From Gonocerus acuteangulatus (lineage: Eukaryota > Arthropoda > Insecta > Hemiptera > Coreidae): a DNA stretch of 64,000 bases. A program made the position numbers and the translations under genes. This document shows positions 22,791 through 36,617 of this stretch, in pieces (within the stretch, counting starts at the first letter, position 1; each line of letters starts with the position of its first letter). The stretch is taken from positions 148,106,975-148,170,974 of the forward strand of contig OX328123.1 in NCBI GenBank assembly GCA_946811695.1. Direction: 5' to 3'. Under the pieces are notes generated by a model. It made no database searches and was not told where the DNA came from. It was given only the letters and a program-made list of their open reading frames with translations.

Positions 22791-23600
22791 CTTCATCCGG
22801 AATATGGCGTTTGGAACGAAATTTGTGCAAAAAAAATCGGAATGCTTACGTTTTTTGAGTTCATATGCATGTTGGTACTCGTTTTATAGGTTTCTTGACG
22901 TATAAATATCAAACGTCCGACTCGAAGGAACTGCATCGTGTTAGCGCGGTTCCGTTCTTATCCCTAATGTCATTTGGAAAGGTTCAAATAGAAACAGTAA
23001 TCATTTTGGTTAGACCTTTCGTGAAATAATTTATGACCCAAAATAGGTCACGGTTGCATACCTCATACCTGACATAGAAAAATGAGTCCCTGGCCTTGTC
23101 GATGTTCGCTCCAGAAACAAACTACTAACTGTTTCTTATTTCTTTTACTAAAATACTAATTTTACAGATAAATGCAATTTAAATAAGAAAAAAATCTATT
23201 AAAAGCTGATTTAAACAAAGACGAAAACCTGTTCAAAAGAACCAAACAAACACATTTGAAGTTTTAAGCACTTATTTCTCCGTTTGACATCGCCTAATCG
23301 AAAATTGCTTCAGAATCTTTTTTGTAGAGCATTTAGTAAGTTTCGAAAAGTAGCCTTCCGCTTATACATTTTTGTTATATAATCAATAAAGTCCGACTCG
23401 CAGGATCTGGGTCATCTTAGTGTTGTTCCGTTCATATCCCTAGTGTCATTAGCAAAGGAGTAGAAGTAGTTTTTGGTAGGTTTTGACTTTTCGTGAAAAA
23501 TATAAAATGTCATCTCAAAGAGAAGGAAAATTTAAGGCGCCACAACAGGAAACTGATAGTGTTCTAAGCGGAAATGACTCGCCCCATATTCTTGACGTTC
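22791..23600. repeat. repeat families C and D, mixed fragments
   Basis: Minus-strand family C sequence lies at 22791-22900. Plus-strand family C follows at about 23140-23385 (CAGATAAATGCAATTTAAAT, TTGCTTCAGAATCTTTTTTG). Two family D cores lie at about 22915-22985 and 23390-23460, with GCGCGGTTCCGTTCTTATCC and TAGTGTCATT. The same modules recur at 27828, 28250, 45170, 46545, 54850 and 63140. Confidence 0.7.
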
Positions 23601-24267
23601 TCTATGGGAAACAATATTACCAATACGTTTCTCATTTACTTTATTAAAAGATTAATTTTTTTATATGCCGTAAGGCGAGTTGGGTACATGTCAAGCGGTC
23701 TCTTAAACGCTTAATTACATTAAAGAAAATAGAATTTTCGAAACTAGTGGTATTTTCGATAGTCTAACTCTATAAATATTTACACTTTCAAGCTAACGAA
23801 TGTGACGCATTCGACATTATGCATTGTACTAATTCTTTAGCATTAGTGACATCTACAAATCAAAGTAACAAATATACCATTTTCTTTAGTTTGCCACGGT
23901 CTCAAAAGTATGACAATTAGGAGCAAACTAGCAACCGAACATTGACGAAGTAACATATTGAAAAATGGTTATATTAGATACTTTATTTAAGGTATTTCCA
24001 GCAATTCTAAAGTGGCTAGAGTTTCAAAAATTTGCGACAAGCCGTACCGTCCATAATGGAAGAGTAATAAACAAGATTTTGCATATTCGATCGTTTGACA
24101 TGGTAGGGACGACATCATGAAGAATCTTTCCTGGATTTAATATTCACTCTCAAAATTTAAATTTATGGACCACAAAATGAAATGTAAAATCACAATAGAC
24201 CTCAACACTACTTAATATGCCTAATAATCTGCATTGGTTCGAAACTTCGCCAATATAGATTTATGTT

Positions 24268-25332
24268 TTAACCCTTTAAGGCGCAATTATCGGAAAAAAC
24301 ATTAAAAATCAAGTCATGCAAAAGACTCCTTTTGGTTGCTAAAACACACCCCAGAGCCCATTTATTGCAAAATCAACTTTCAACTTTTTTTTTTAAAACG
24401 GCCTAAGCCGTTTGTGCGCTTTAAGGGTCAATGTAATGTGTACTTGAATGCAAACCCGCACGACACAGGTCTAGGCATTTCCCACGTTGCGGCCGCGATC
24501 TTTCGCGCTTATAAAGGAATTTCTTACATGTGTTTGTTGCCTTATCCTCTGGATTCTTTGCTTACTTATTTTCTGAATTTCTATAATATTTGATCATTAG
24601 CCTGTTTACTCAAATTAAAATTTGCGAAGAAATATTTTTACTCTTTGAGATATTTATAATTACATAAAGCAGTAAGGAAATAAATAAACTGTGATAAAAT
24701 GAACTGTGAAACATTCCATTCTCCTAGGCATAAATTAGGATGTGGTTTCTCGCTCTTCCTGGCGTAAATATCCATATTTAATGCATATCCTGTCTCACTA
24801 CAGCACAAAACCCATACTTTCGTCTAAAAAATTATCAATAACATCCTAAAACATAGAAAGATAAAGTAACAAGCAATAGTATTTCATATAGATATACGAA
24901 TTTTTCACGTACATTGTTGAAGGTAGATGTGCTTCAGTGTAAGGAAATCACTGATAACGCTTCAGAGGGTGAAGCGAGTTTGGGTACGCTAGGTGCCATA
25001 AGACGACAGTACCGTTATGTGGGCTGCCAAGGAGTAGAAAGGAGCTGGAAGGGTTTTAAATAGTTTTAACAGTCCCAGGATATCTATTAGAGCAACAAGC
25101 TACTAGAATCGGCGCTGCGAACGAATTTTTAAACTTACGACGGCTTAAGCCGTCTCTACCCCTTAAAGGGTTAAAGCGCACAAACGGCTCAGGCCGTTAA
25201 AAAAAAATAATTAAAAAGTTTAATTTTTCAATAAATGGGCTATGGGGTGTGTTTTAGCAACCATAAGGAGTCATTTTTTTGCATGAGTTGTTTTTTAATT
25301 TGTTTTCTGATGATTGAGCCTTAAAGGGTTAA
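24268..25332. mobile_element. nonautonomous element with long TIRs and TTAA ends
   Basis: The sequence begins TTAA then CCCTTTAAGGC (24272) and ends GCCTTAAAGGG then TTAA (25329-25332). The terminal inverted repeats extend about 160 bp; shared blocks include CATGCAAAA, TGGTTGCTAAAACACACCCC and GCGCACAAACGGC in inverted order. TTAA target duplication and a CCC start are hallmarks of the piggyBac superfamily. The internal 24430-25160 shows no transposase. Confidence 0.82.
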
Positions 25333-26040
25333 GAAGTGGTAAGTTGCTTGAGCATTTTTAATTTTTTTCATTTTTTTATACGTTTTTACTACACAAACGG
25401 GAGGTTCAAAACACATTGGAGTTCGAAAATTGAGGAATTCAGCTTTTTATAAATTAAAAAAACCATGAAGGAGAAATTTATCAGAGATGATATTTTTTTT
25501 AGTAGTTAAAAATCACTGGGTACTCACATATTATAGAGTTTCAGCATTGACAACTCAATCCTTAACTTTTTATGAGTTTTTTAGATTTTTAAATTTTTGT
25601 CAAGTTTAAGGCTGCACATTTCAGGTGGGACTGGATAAAAATCCATGATTTTAGACATAATGTAGTCCTGTATAATATCAAAGTAGAGTAAAAATATCAT
25701 CATTAATATTTGACTCTGAACCAAGTTATGAATTTTACATTTAATCCAATAACATGCGGTCATACAGTTTTTTTTATTTATTTATTTTTTATTTTTTTAT
25801 TTTTTATTTCTGAATTTCACACAAAAGCAATGTTCCAGTGGACGAACCCTGCTGGTTTATGAACTTCACCTTTCAATTTAGAAAAATAGTTTTTTTTTCC
25901 AAATTTAATGATCGGAGAATGACCCAAAATCACAACTATTATACTTGTGTAGATTAAGATCAATAACTAATAGCCAGAATTAGCAGAAATGTCAATTCGC
26001 GGAAATGGCTGTACATGTTTCCTATTCTCACAAACCTTTT
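25333..26040. other. AT-rich DNA with a family C fragment
   Basis: A short piece resembling family C (CCAGTGGACGAACCCTGCTG and on) lies at about 25820-25890. The remainder is AT-rich with T homopolymers. Confidence 0.5.
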
Positions 26041-26365
26041 CATCTCTAGATGCCTCATCAGGAGCCTAAAAAAAAGGAAAGCCTAATGGAACGTAGGCGA
26101 ATCTTAGGCTGCAAAGGCCACATTGAGTATATTAACAATTTTTTCTACTTGCACACTTTGATACGATATGGATATGACAATTTTGTGTGTCAAGTTTCAA
26201 TGACATTTTCGGCAAAAAAAAAAAAAAAAAAAAAAAATCATTATAATCTATTCTGTTTGTTTACTGAACCCAAATCCCGTTACTGCAAATACGCTCTGTT
26301 AAACGATCTTAACTCACGATGCCTAACGCTCCAAGCACCAGATCGGTGCGTTTACAAATAAAACA

Positions 26366-26485
26366 GTTACAATGTTCCAAGAACACTTCACTCATTAAAG
26401 AGGCATCGGACGTCTGGCAACGTTACAATGTTCCAAGAACACTTCACTCATTAAAGAGGCATCGGACGTCTGGCAACGTTACAAT
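26366..26485. repeat. 56-bp tandem duplication
   Basis: GTTACAATGTTCCAAGAACA recurs at 26366 and 26422, and its first bases again at 26478, giving two identical 56-bp units and the start of a third. Confidence 0.93.
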
Positions 26486-26489
26486 GTTG

Positions 26490-27000
26490 TCGCCGCGACA
26501 CTCGAAAATGCCCGCGGACACTCTATCAGTTCTTTGATGTTGACCGCCGAAGCAGAGGACATTAATGCCTCGAGTAAATAAGCCGCACTGACAGAAACCA
26601 AACCACCCTGAGAGCTATAGCATCAATATTTAGACTTGAGTTGGTGAGAGACAGTTGTGACATTCAACAGAGCTCCACCTTTTCGGTGTTTGTGTCCGTA
26701 TTTTATCCCAATTGCGCGAGATAGCCCTGTGTGTGTCTCCCGTCTTGGTATTTTATTCGTACGGGGTCTTAATTTATCGAATAAATAGCCGCCTCGTGGG
26801 TGTCGTCAATGATCAACAGAGAGTCCATCAGTGTGTTTGTAGTAGAACGGCTGATCGGATCTGAGCAGCTGATGTTTACTATAAATCCTACCGACGCAGA
26901 AATACATGGAGACCTTACAGGATAAACAGCCTGCCGGTGTTTACACAGCCCTGTTCCGTTGGACCAATCTTACAAAAACAACACGGACAAGATTATTTCG
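26490..27000. other. unique-looking DNA of balanced composition
   Basis: The stretch is not shared with any other part of the window, has no homopolymers and is about half GC. No long open frame. It could be single-copy noncoding or regulatory DNA. Confidence 0.35.
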
Positions 27001-27261
27001 TACAACTAAATTAATCTTGATTTAGTTGGTATTTCCAAAATTAAAAGCAGGCTTCTTTTCGCTTGATTCCCACTCATCTATGTTTATTTTTAGTTTTTCA
27101 CAAGGCACTGCAGTAGGCAGAGAAGAAAATCTACCAACATACAGACTAATGCCCGACGCAGAAACTGATAATTCTTCAGTTACATGTAGTACTGGGCAAA
27201 TAATAATATTCAACAATTAGAAATACATTTCATACATACTCAACACACGACAGAAACCAGG

Positions 27262-27323
27262 AGTATGGAAAACCGGACATGTCAAGGAGCAGTAGAAATA
27301 ACCAGGCTTCGAATTGGGCATTC
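27262..27323 (+). pseudogene. short LINE ORF2 tail fragment
   Basis: The plus strand reads CQGAVEITRLRIGHS, matching LTRLRIGHS in the LINE at 9050. It stops exactly at a TTAA where the piggyBac-type terminus at 27328 begins, suggesting that element inserted into the LINE. Confidence 0.55.
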
Positions 27324-27830
27324 TTAACCCTGGAATCACAACATGATAAAGCTGTTACAAATCTCACAACGTGGGGTCATATATGACCCCATCCAGTCTT
27401 TCGCAATTCTTTTACAAATTTGGTGTTAGGTTTCTGCAATGGTATTTTAAGATGACTGTCATGTATAATATAACAATTTATAACCAAATAATCTTATTTA
27501 ATTGTAAAATGGGGGAGTGGAAAATCAAACATCAAAATCAAGACATAAGTTTATTTGAATATTTGTCCTCTGAATATCAACATTAAATATAACGTTTTCT
27601 CCTATAATATTTTGCCTTTATGACTGCTAGAATAAAAAAATACTATGATATGTAAAATTGGTTTAAAAGGGAAAATAATATAGTGACATGAATGTATAAT
27701 GATCAAAAAAATAAAAATATTGGGGATCATATATACATTTTTCAGATATACTTTGCCTGTGTTCAGCACACAGACTCTTACTGCACTTTGCACAATGTGT
27801 TACAGCTTTCCTGACTTTTTTACGACCAAA
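27324..27830 (-). mobile_element. piggyBac 3' end with cysteine-rich domain remnant
   Basis: A TTAA at 27324-27327 is followed by CCCTGGAATCACAACATG and the palindrome GGGGTCATATATGACCCC at about 27373-27390. In the minus strand the frame at about 27830-27740 reads KKVRKAVTHCAKCSKSLCAE then H and SISEKC. This is the C-terminal cysteine/histidine domain of piggyBac transposases, which binds the element ends. About 350 bp of 3' UTR lie between them. The 5' part is cut off at 27828 by a family D repeat. Confidence 0.75.
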
Positions 27831-27935
27831 AAGTCCGACTCGCAGGAACTGCGTCATCTTAGCGCGGTTACGTACATCTCGAAGAAATGGAATAGATTAG
27901 CATCACAAATCACAGGAAACTGACAGTAGCCAACT
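27828..27935 (+). repeat. family D fragment
   Basis: Starts GTCCGACTCGCAGGAACTGC, then TCATCTTAGCGCGGTT, and later ACACAGAAGCGG, shared with 63140-63360. Confidence 0.8.
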
Positions 27936-28239
27936 TACACAGAAGCGGATAATTCTTAATCTGTATATGTCAATACAATTATGTACTGAAAACGACTACT
28001 GCTGAGAAGGCTCTATTCTAAACAACCAAAAAATCGTTGTCATTTTAAGTATCTTGTTTTACTAGCAAATTCGTTTTATTGTTAAAATCAACTGTAAATA
28101 CGTGCTTCAGTAACGATAACTTCAGTTGGAGGCTATGAGGAAGGTTATATAGATAGAACAATTCAAAACAAACCTATGTATACGTCATCATGATAATGGC
28201 CACAGCCATCTTGATTACCACAGCCACTCCAAACTTATT

Positions 28240-29256
<1,017 letters not shown>

Positions 29257-29400
29257 AAATTTGAACCACCATCATTTTCGGTCTCTAGGGGTTCTGAAGC
29301 GCAAAATTTTCTAGTCGGCACTTCTGGATTGCGTCATGAGATCAACCTTATAAGCGGGGTTCCTCCCTATGGGGGAGGGAGGACCCGCGCTAAAAGTCTT
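29257..29400 (+). repeat. family C copy, right end
   Basis: TAGTCGGCACTTCTGGATTG, GTCATGAGATCAACC and a CCTCCCTATGGGGGAGGG hairpin-like block, ending in CGCGCTAAAAG. The same block follows the (AT)n tract at 55660-55765. Confidence 0.85.
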
Positions 29401-30535
29401 TCACGTCGGATCTGCATAACTAAGACATTTTTCAGCTCCAAGTGCCACTTAATTAGTAAAATTAATTATTAAATTAATAACTAGAAAGTATTACTTTTTT
29501 TTTATCCTTTATTACTGCGATAATTAGGTTCAGGGGTTCCTTTTACTTGTTTTTGTATCTAAAACATTTCGGTTGATATTTTAGCTTTTATAAAAATCTT
29601 TGTTATAATGCAATTGTTTTATTACAAATTGATTTACTTCAGTCTATCCTTACGTATAAATTTTTAAATATTGAAATATTCTATTTACAATTAATATTTT
29701 AAATTAAAAGATCCGTCATCTGATAAAGGAAGTTCGGAAAATATAATTCTCAAAGTATTGGATTTTTTTTTTTCTATTAATTTGTCCAAGAAATGGCTAA
29801 TTTATTGTAAAATAAACAGAAAAAAAAAGAATTAAATTTTTAGTTGAAAAGATCACAAATTTAGTAAGGTATATGGAAACATTAGTGCTTAAAATAATTA
29901 AGGTTATTTTATTTATTTATTTATTTTTTCCACAACGTGTACCAACCCATAACGTATGAAATGTTTTCAAAACGACATCATAACCGGATTTCCACTCTAA
30001 AAGATATCTTTAAATATTGTAGAGATTATTTTTTACAAGATTTATTTATCAAAGGTAACTACTTCTTAGAATGAGTTATTTTATATAAATATCGTGGCTA
30101 TTAGAAGGAAAGTTGGCAAGGCGTCTGCGGCTCACTCGTTCCTTGATAAGAATATTGAGTTTCAAAGAGCTGAGAAGATCCTTTGTACCCAGCTTCTAGA
30201 CGGTCCATTGATCTCACCTCGCATTATTCGGGGCTACACGCTATATCCGACTTATGAATGAACACAGCTCATTTACTAGATTCTCTCATTCACTCTCTTC
30301 TCTGTCCTCTAGATGTGTTCTCTCTCTCTCTCTCTCTAGTTTTCTGTCGTCACGCGGTGAAGAATATCGGACAGGTGGGAGACTTTTTTCTAGGAACTAG
30401 CGTAAATCTGAACATAACGGGAATAACTCTTCATCGTGGAAGTAATACTTAAACTAAGATTCCGCCACGCCATGGCTCAGTAAACTCGGCAGGTTCAAAA
30501 GGAAAGGCACAACTAGACAAAATTAATCAAGAAAT
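29400..30535. other. unassigned DNA
   Basis: AT-rich to about 30100. The part 30110-30480 is more balanced and includes a short (CT)n run at 30319; its 64-codon plus frame is not recognisable. Confidence 0.4.
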
Positions 30536-30540
30536 AAAAA

Positions 30541-31267
30541 TGAATCGATCCATGCAAAAAGAGCTTCAGTCCATTTTTTTCCCCAATATGAGTTAGTGAT
30601 GGATCCGTTGTCTCTGACGATCTCTACACATTATCTATGTTAAGAGGACTTTAGTCCAATACATTTTTCCCATAGAAACACATGTAGCAAAAAAAATCAT
30701 TAACGGCATTGTAGCACATGCCTTACGTTTACACCAAGGTCTTCAGGGTCCAGTGTTCACTCCCAATCCTGCCCACCCAGGAGGGAAGGTCCCCACCAAG
30801 CAGAAAAAATTGAAGACATTAAGAAGTTGATGTCATACGTTTCAGAAGAGCACAAGAATATTTACTATGAAATATTGATATGGCCAACAGCTATAAACAT
30901 AGATGAAACAGTTCAAGACGATTAAGCATTACATTTCTTACATATTGTACAATTGATAATAAACTGTTACTTAATATATCCTATAATGTGTTTTACATTA
31001 TATTAGACCTTATATTTTGCAAGGAGGTACTCCTAAGGCTGTTCCATGCAAGAAGAGCTTCAGTCCAAGCACTATTTTTATATTTTAATAATATAATACA
31101 TTTTTTAGTAATAACCAATGTTTCATATATAACTTGTGTCAGTATGGGGTACGCAAACAAACAAAAAAATATCACAATAATAAAACAAATGAAGGGTACA
31201 GACAGGTTTTTCTCGTTTTCTCAAAACTACTTTATGGACTGAAGATCTTTTGGCATGGATCGATTCA
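30541..31267. mobile_element. element with 34-bp TIRs
   Basis: TGAATCGATCCATGC plus GAGCTTCAGTCCAT at 30541-30574 is matched in inverse at 31234-31267 with a few changes. Two further copies of the terminal motif lie at about 31040-31066 (plus) and 32342-32380 (inverse), so a second, overlapping element of the same family is likely. No coding motif inside. Confidence 0.6.
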
Positions 31268-31369
31268 AATCTAAACTTAATTATTTCCATAAAGCATTTC
31301 GATAAGCCTGTTACTTTGTTGTTTTTTTTAAGTTCATCACCTAACTTCACTCAGGAGCTACGTACCATA

Positions 31370-31580
31370 CCATGGCTGATCTACCCTATGATACTACCCG
31401 CATCAAGACCTACATGTGTACCGATATTGGTCAAAATCACTCAAACGGTGTGGATTTGTATAAGGAGCAAACAAACAGAAAGACAGCTGATAGACGATTT
31501 GGACCTAGCCTACGACACTCATCGGATCAAGAACGAACTGTGCGCCAAGTTTGGTCAAAATTTGTCTAACGGTGTGTATA
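31370..31580 (+). repeat. family A minisatellite units, diverged
   Basis: Two units of the GGTCAAAAT...AACGGTGTG...GAGCAAACAAACAGA type known from 17540-18020 and 19685-20340. The frames over them are artefacts. Confidence 0.8.
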
Positions 31581-31582
31581 AT

Positions 31583-31640
31583 TTAACCCTTTCGCCGTCA
31601 CCTCGATCATATTGACCCGAGTTATATATGTTTATTAGTC
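31583..31640 (+). mobile_element. piggyBac-type terminus
   Basis: TTAA at 31583-31586 is followed by CCCTTTCGCCGTCACCTCG and a TCA...TGACCCGAG palindrome half. The same GACCCGAGGTGACGAC motif recurs at about 32120 and 32160 as if at or near the opposite end. No matching GGG-TTAA end was found, so the element is broken. Confidence 0.5.
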
Positions 31641-31654
31641 ATTTTATTTTATAC

Positions 31655-31935
31655 TAGCTGTTACTCCGCGTGCCATGCAACATCTACTTTCCGCATCTAG
31701 AAAAGCAAAAATAAATTAGAAACCAATATTACATGTGTGCCAAGTTTGTTACAAATCGGTCAAACTGTGTGGATATGTATATGGATCAAACCAACAGACA
31801 GACAGCTGATAGATGTTTTTGACAGCCTACGACACTCCCCGGATCATGATCTACCTGTGTGCAAAGTTTGGCCAAAATCGGTCGAACGATGTGGATTTGT
31901 ATAAGGAACAAACACACAAACAGAGAGACAGGGGA
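31655..31935 (+). repeat. family A fragment, start and two minisatellite units
   Basis: Begins ACTAGCTGTTACTCCGCGTG, as at 19513, then two diverged 115-bp units running to the (AT)n tract. Confidence 0.75.
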
Positions 31936-31937
31936 TT

Positions 31938-32013
<76 letters not shown>
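31938..32013. repeat. (AT)n microsatellite
   Basis: AT repeats with one GTAT interruption, directly after the family A units. Confidence 0.95.
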
Positions 32014-32015
<2 letters not shown>

Positions 32016-32389
32016 TTGGACATTAGAATTTTACATATATATTTTCTCAGCATGTTTAATCAAATGGCATTAGTTGATACTGATACTATATTCATAAGTG
32101 GGGTTTTTAGCCGTTTTGACTCGAGGTGACGACTTGTGTGCATAGGTTTTACGGGTTTTGACCCGAGGTGACGACATTCGACATAGATTTGGGCGCAACT
32201 AAAGTAATATTCATTGTCTCTGAAGGTAATTATAGATGTCTTTATATAAATAACTATAATCCGATACATAGTTGTCATAGAAACATAGTTCTAATTTTAT
32301 TATTTAATGCAGAAAGGGCATCAGACTAGTTTTTTGAAAACTACTTATTTTGGACTGAAGCCCTTCTTACATGGATCGAATCAATTAGA

Positions 32390-32810
32390 AACTCACAGAC
32401 ACGATATGTTGGTAAAAAATACCAACAATGTAATCGGAGACACATGTGCTCAAGACTTCAGAGAAACCGGCTCGGACGAAATGAAGGATTCATTTTTTTA
32501 GTTTGCATGATTGGCAGCGCTCACAGAAATTCAGAGGATTTTTAGGGAAGAGATGGACCATCAATGTTTAAGTAAATATAAATTTAAAAATTAACAGACG
32601 TTAGATAATTCGACGCCCCCCCCCCCCCCTCTGTAATACCGGAAAAAACATGAAGATGAACATCAACATGTACTTAAAAAATAAGGGTGCTAGTTATTCT
32701 ACCAATATAAGAGAATATACATGATGTATCCAATCTCAGGTAGCTTTTGCCCCACCATTAACGTGAGAAGTGTCCCAAATTTCTTCGGATGTGCAAACAA
32801 TTTATTTGCG
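32390..32810. other. unassigned DNA with a C homopolymer
   Basis: A C run lies at about 32618-32630. No gene or element ends recognised. Confidence 0.4.
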
Positions 32811-32814
32811 AAAA

Positions 32815-33050
32815 TCATTTACTCTCTTTTTGCAAACAAATTCGGGGGGGGGGATGAGACCATTTCCGGGGTATGGAATACTAACAATTTAGAAGTTGGA
32901 ATAGTTTTAAACATCTAAATCGCTATTACACACAAAATAAAACCTTTTTTATGAACTAAGTGAACTTATTTAATTTATTTTTAAGGGTTATTTTTACACA
33001 TTTTTAACGATCAAATGAGAATTCCGGGAGGGGGGGGGCATTCTGTAAAA
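32815..33050 (-). mobile_element. MITE family E, inverted copy
   Basis: On the minus strand it matches the MITEs at 36618 and 63436, including GGTATGGAATACTAAC and AATTTATTTTTAAGGGTT. The terminal repeats are eroded, and G homopolymers mark both ends. Confidence 0.8.
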
Positions 33051-33780
33051 TAATTACATTTTGTAATGTTCGTACATTGACAAGATAAAAATAACGAGCA
33101 TCCGCACCAGCTGGCCTCTTGTCTCCTCGGGTTAGAGAGATGACTAGGGACAGCCGTACCCCAATCCTCAACCAGCAGCAATAGGAAGTACTGAAGCTGG
33201 AAAAGGGACGAGACAAGTCCAGACACTCTAGGTGCTTGTGGGGAGAAGATAACCTCCGTTATCACTCCCTTGTATTGCTTAAAGCAGATCGCGGGGCCAC
33301 ATCCTGTTCAACCGTCCTGGTGGGAATAGGGATGGTTGGGATTGGACAGTGACTGGACAGCAGAATTGGGGTTTAGGGATAATTTGTGATAAAATCTAAA
33401 GGGTTAAATAAAGTTCATTAAAGTCCAGGATATTGAAAAATAATACTGCCCTGTATGGCCTTAAACTTGTCGATTCTACAATTTGTAACACGGAGGAAAA
33501 TATGTTAATATAATACAAATAAAGAAATGATGATTCTTTAGAAATGTTTAAATTGATCACCAAGAGAATTAATTTAGTCAATGGACGAATGAAAAAAGGG
33601 ATTTTGATTGGTGAAAAAGCGGGAAAGAGAAAATAGGAGCATCCGTGAATGGAGGAGGGCGATGATGGGGTTCCGTTTAACCCCCCAACCCCAATCGACG
33701 AGGAGGGAGGCGACAAAAAATCGAGAGGGGTCTCCCCCCCCTCACCCCGACAAAAAAAAATGATCGGGGGGCTCACATAA
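33051..33780. other. unassigned DNA of mixed composition
   Basis: The part 33080-33350 is balanced in composition and not repeated in the window. The part 33600-33780 carries G- and C-rich runs. The 126-codon minus frame (33396-33776) has no recognised motif. Confidence 0.35.
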
Positions 33781-33854
33781 CATCGTCGGATTTACAATCG
33801 ACATCAGGTTTTATTCGTCTCATTACTTAGGCCACACAACGGGGATGCTCTGAA

Positions 33855-33940
33855 TGCCTGGTGACGTCGTAAGTTACCTTTCTACGTCACAGTTACCCCG
33901 GGAGACAGGTGTTTTGATAAGGGCTCGTTGATAAGGCACG
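33855..33940. promoter_or_regulatory. possible cis-regulatory cluster (CRE-like and GATA-like sites)
   Basis: TGACGTC (33862) and TACGTCA (33883) resemble CRE/ATF sites, each followed by GTTACC. Two TGATAAG sites are 14 bp apart at 33915 and 33929. The surrounding sequence is not repeated here. This is inference from motif clustering only; no gene is adjacent. Confidence 0.2.
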
Positions 33941-34362
33941 TCGTGGGCTTTTTAAATCCTATAATTCACACTTTCCTCCTCCGCTTGTCTATTTGCTGTA
34001 TTTGGTGGCGAATCCTTACCAACACATCTACAAACTTATCTACAATATTATTGCCTTCACATGAAAAGTCGTCAGTAAAGCCAAACATCTGATAAAACTA
34101 TTTATAGCTGTCTATCACGTTCGAATTTAAGTTCAAAGAAAATGTAGAATTTTTAACTCGGATTTATAATCTACCATCTCTATACGTATATAATATGACA
34201 AAACGCCAATCGAAAATTTAATACACTATAAGCCCTCATCACATTTCTATTCAAGATTTTGATCTAGAAAAACATATCTTGTTCTTGTCGAGGATCTGTT
34301 TAACATGATTCTGACATCGAAACTACGCCACGTGTACACCACCAATTGTTTCCTCTTGTTGT

Positions 34363-34565
34363 GATATCCTCGATGCAAAAGCAAAGTATCGAATATGAAA
34401 ATCACCACTTTCAAGAGTGAAAATACTTTTATTTATTACCTTGCTTTTGGGCAGGTAGATTCGAGAGTTTTCCGTCCAGATGTCCAACAACAATCAGCAG
34501 AGATTTAAAATTAAAAATTCGTTTTTTCACATTCGATACTTTGCATTTGTATCGACGATATGTGG
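34363..34565. mobile_element. MITE family F, copy 1
   Basis: Terminal inverted repeats of about 38 bp: the left end runs from ATATC through GCAAAGTATCGAATATGAAA, and the right end is its inverse, ending CGACGATATG. Copy 2 is at 55846-56106. Noncoding. Confidence 0.82.
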
Positions 34566-34569
34566 TAGA

Positions 34570-36280
34570 ACATTTCCCGTATTTGACACTTAACTAAATT
34601 GTAATTAATATAAATTTTTATATGTCTGGCAAAAAATCTTTACAAGAGGAAGACTTGCGCCCGATGGAAATTTTTTTTAAACCCGAAATACGTAATTTGT
34701 ACGTAATACCTTAATTTTTGCATTAATTAAAGACATACCAAAATAAAATCAAAACCTACCAGTTGAATTAGGTATTTACAAGAAATATAATTAATTTTTC
34801 TGCGCGTCGTACACTTTTCCAACGTTGTAATCCTGGAGCCCCGACAAATACTTTTTCATAACCCTTTCATCAACAAAATAACGATAATTCTTCAAGTTGT
34901 CTCAAGAATAGTCAAATTTTTGATAAAATTGGATAAAAATTATTGTTGATTGAAAAGGCAGCGTTTAATAACCAGCGTCATCTATTTGCCGGAACATTGT
35001 TACTCCACAAATGCCGCGCATAAAAAATAGTATTTCTTTATGATTTCCCTTAGTACGCTTCCAGGTACACTTTGATGTGATAAATTTAAGGCAACAATAA
35101 TAACAATTTTTGAAACGAAGAGCAGGAAAAAATATAATTTTAAAATACTTTGAAATTTTGAAAATTTGATTTCATAAATATGTCAAAAACGGCTTGAAGA
35201 GCTTATTGAGTTCCCTATAAGTCAATTTTATCTGGACCGATCACAGTGGGGGAAATAAGGGCATACACAAACGAAAGTGTCAATTTCCTTACTGTGATCG
35301 ATATTTTGTTTCTGGGTCTGTCAGGTTTTTATTGGTTGACTTGTTTTATTCACTTTATTGGTTGACTTGTTTTATTCACTTTTAGAAGTAAAATCAAAGA
35401 TTAAATAAAACGAGATATGAAAAATGGGAGTGAAGTTTGCGTTTGTAATATTTAATAAAATTGAGTCACGTATTTATAACGAACAAACAAAGAGAAACAA
35501 AACTTTTGCATAAATTTTAGTATTTCCTTTACTGTGTAAAGTGCACTGTTTACACAGCGCCCTGCTGACTTTGTTTTTACATAATGTAGCGTGCACTTGA
35601 CGTTCCTTCTCTTTCGATAGCAGCAAATCGAAAAGTAATTTTCTTTCTCTTTTCACTTGTCATTTCTGTCAGGTTTCCTGTGATATTTTTCATTTCTGAC
35701 TTGTTTTCTTTAAAGAGCTTCCTCTTAAAACTTCTTAACTTTCTAAAATATATGCTTTCCAAGTGGCCTATTCTAGCTCTGTAGACACTGAGGCTTTCTA
35801 AGTGGTCGATTGGAACATTTAGCAATATTTAGATGGCCCTAAAAAAAAATTGTTAGGTGCAGGAAAGCACAACAAAATGCGTAATAATATTCAATTATAC
35901 CCCCCCCCCCCTTATATTATGTGTAGTGTCCTCTTTACAAGATATTTGAATGTTCGCCAAGTCAGCACATCATTAACGAATTCACTACATTTCCGGTCCT
36001 AAAATTAGTGCACATTAAAAATCATTCGCCGCAACACTGCCCAGAAATTTTACTAACTAAAGGTTTTGTGGGGGAAGAAAAAAAAAAAAAAAAAAAAACA
36101 AAAAAACAGGTTTTGGTGTACAGCTCTGCCGCTGTGACTATTACAGAGTTTAAGAAAATCAAAATTATTTTGAATTCATGGCTTGAATGTACTACTTACT
36201 GTTTCTCTTTATGTTTTAAATAATTCTGACATTGTGCAGGTGAAATTCGTCATATTTCCGTATAAAATATTTATTTTAAA
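34570..36280. other. unassigned AT-rich DNA
   Basis: A 26-bp tandem duplication (TATTGGTTGACTTGTTTTAT and on) lies at about 35330-35382. C and A homopolymers lie at 35900 and 36080. The 82-codon minus frame at 35577-35825 is basic and has no recognised family. Confidence 0.4.
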
Positions 36281-36617
36281 CAAATTAACCCTTGGTTACT
36301 AACCTCGGGTCAAATTGACCCGAAGCTTCATAAAAGTCAATATATTATATTTATATGAATTTATATTATCCTAACACTTATGTAATCTGTTTTTTTTTTT
36401 AGTTTCCTTTTGCTTTCCAAATATTTATTTAGATTATTTTAATTATTATCATAGCAAAAAATAACTATTTGACCCGAGGTTAGTGCGAGTGGATCACAAT
36501 AATTCCGTAAGTGACCCGAGGTTAGTACGAGTGTAATGGTGGCTGAGGGAAAAGTGACCCGTGGTTAGTGGGAGTGGTACAAGTCTGCAGCTCACTTTCC
36601 ATCTTATACTTCTAACA

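Noticed and set aside
24336..24593. 85-codon plus-strand frame
   Set aside because: It starts inside the terminal inverted repeat of a nonautonomous element and has no domain.
33396..33776. 126-codon minus-strand open frame
   Set aside because: It spans G/C homopolymer runs and AT-rich DNA with no recognisable domain.
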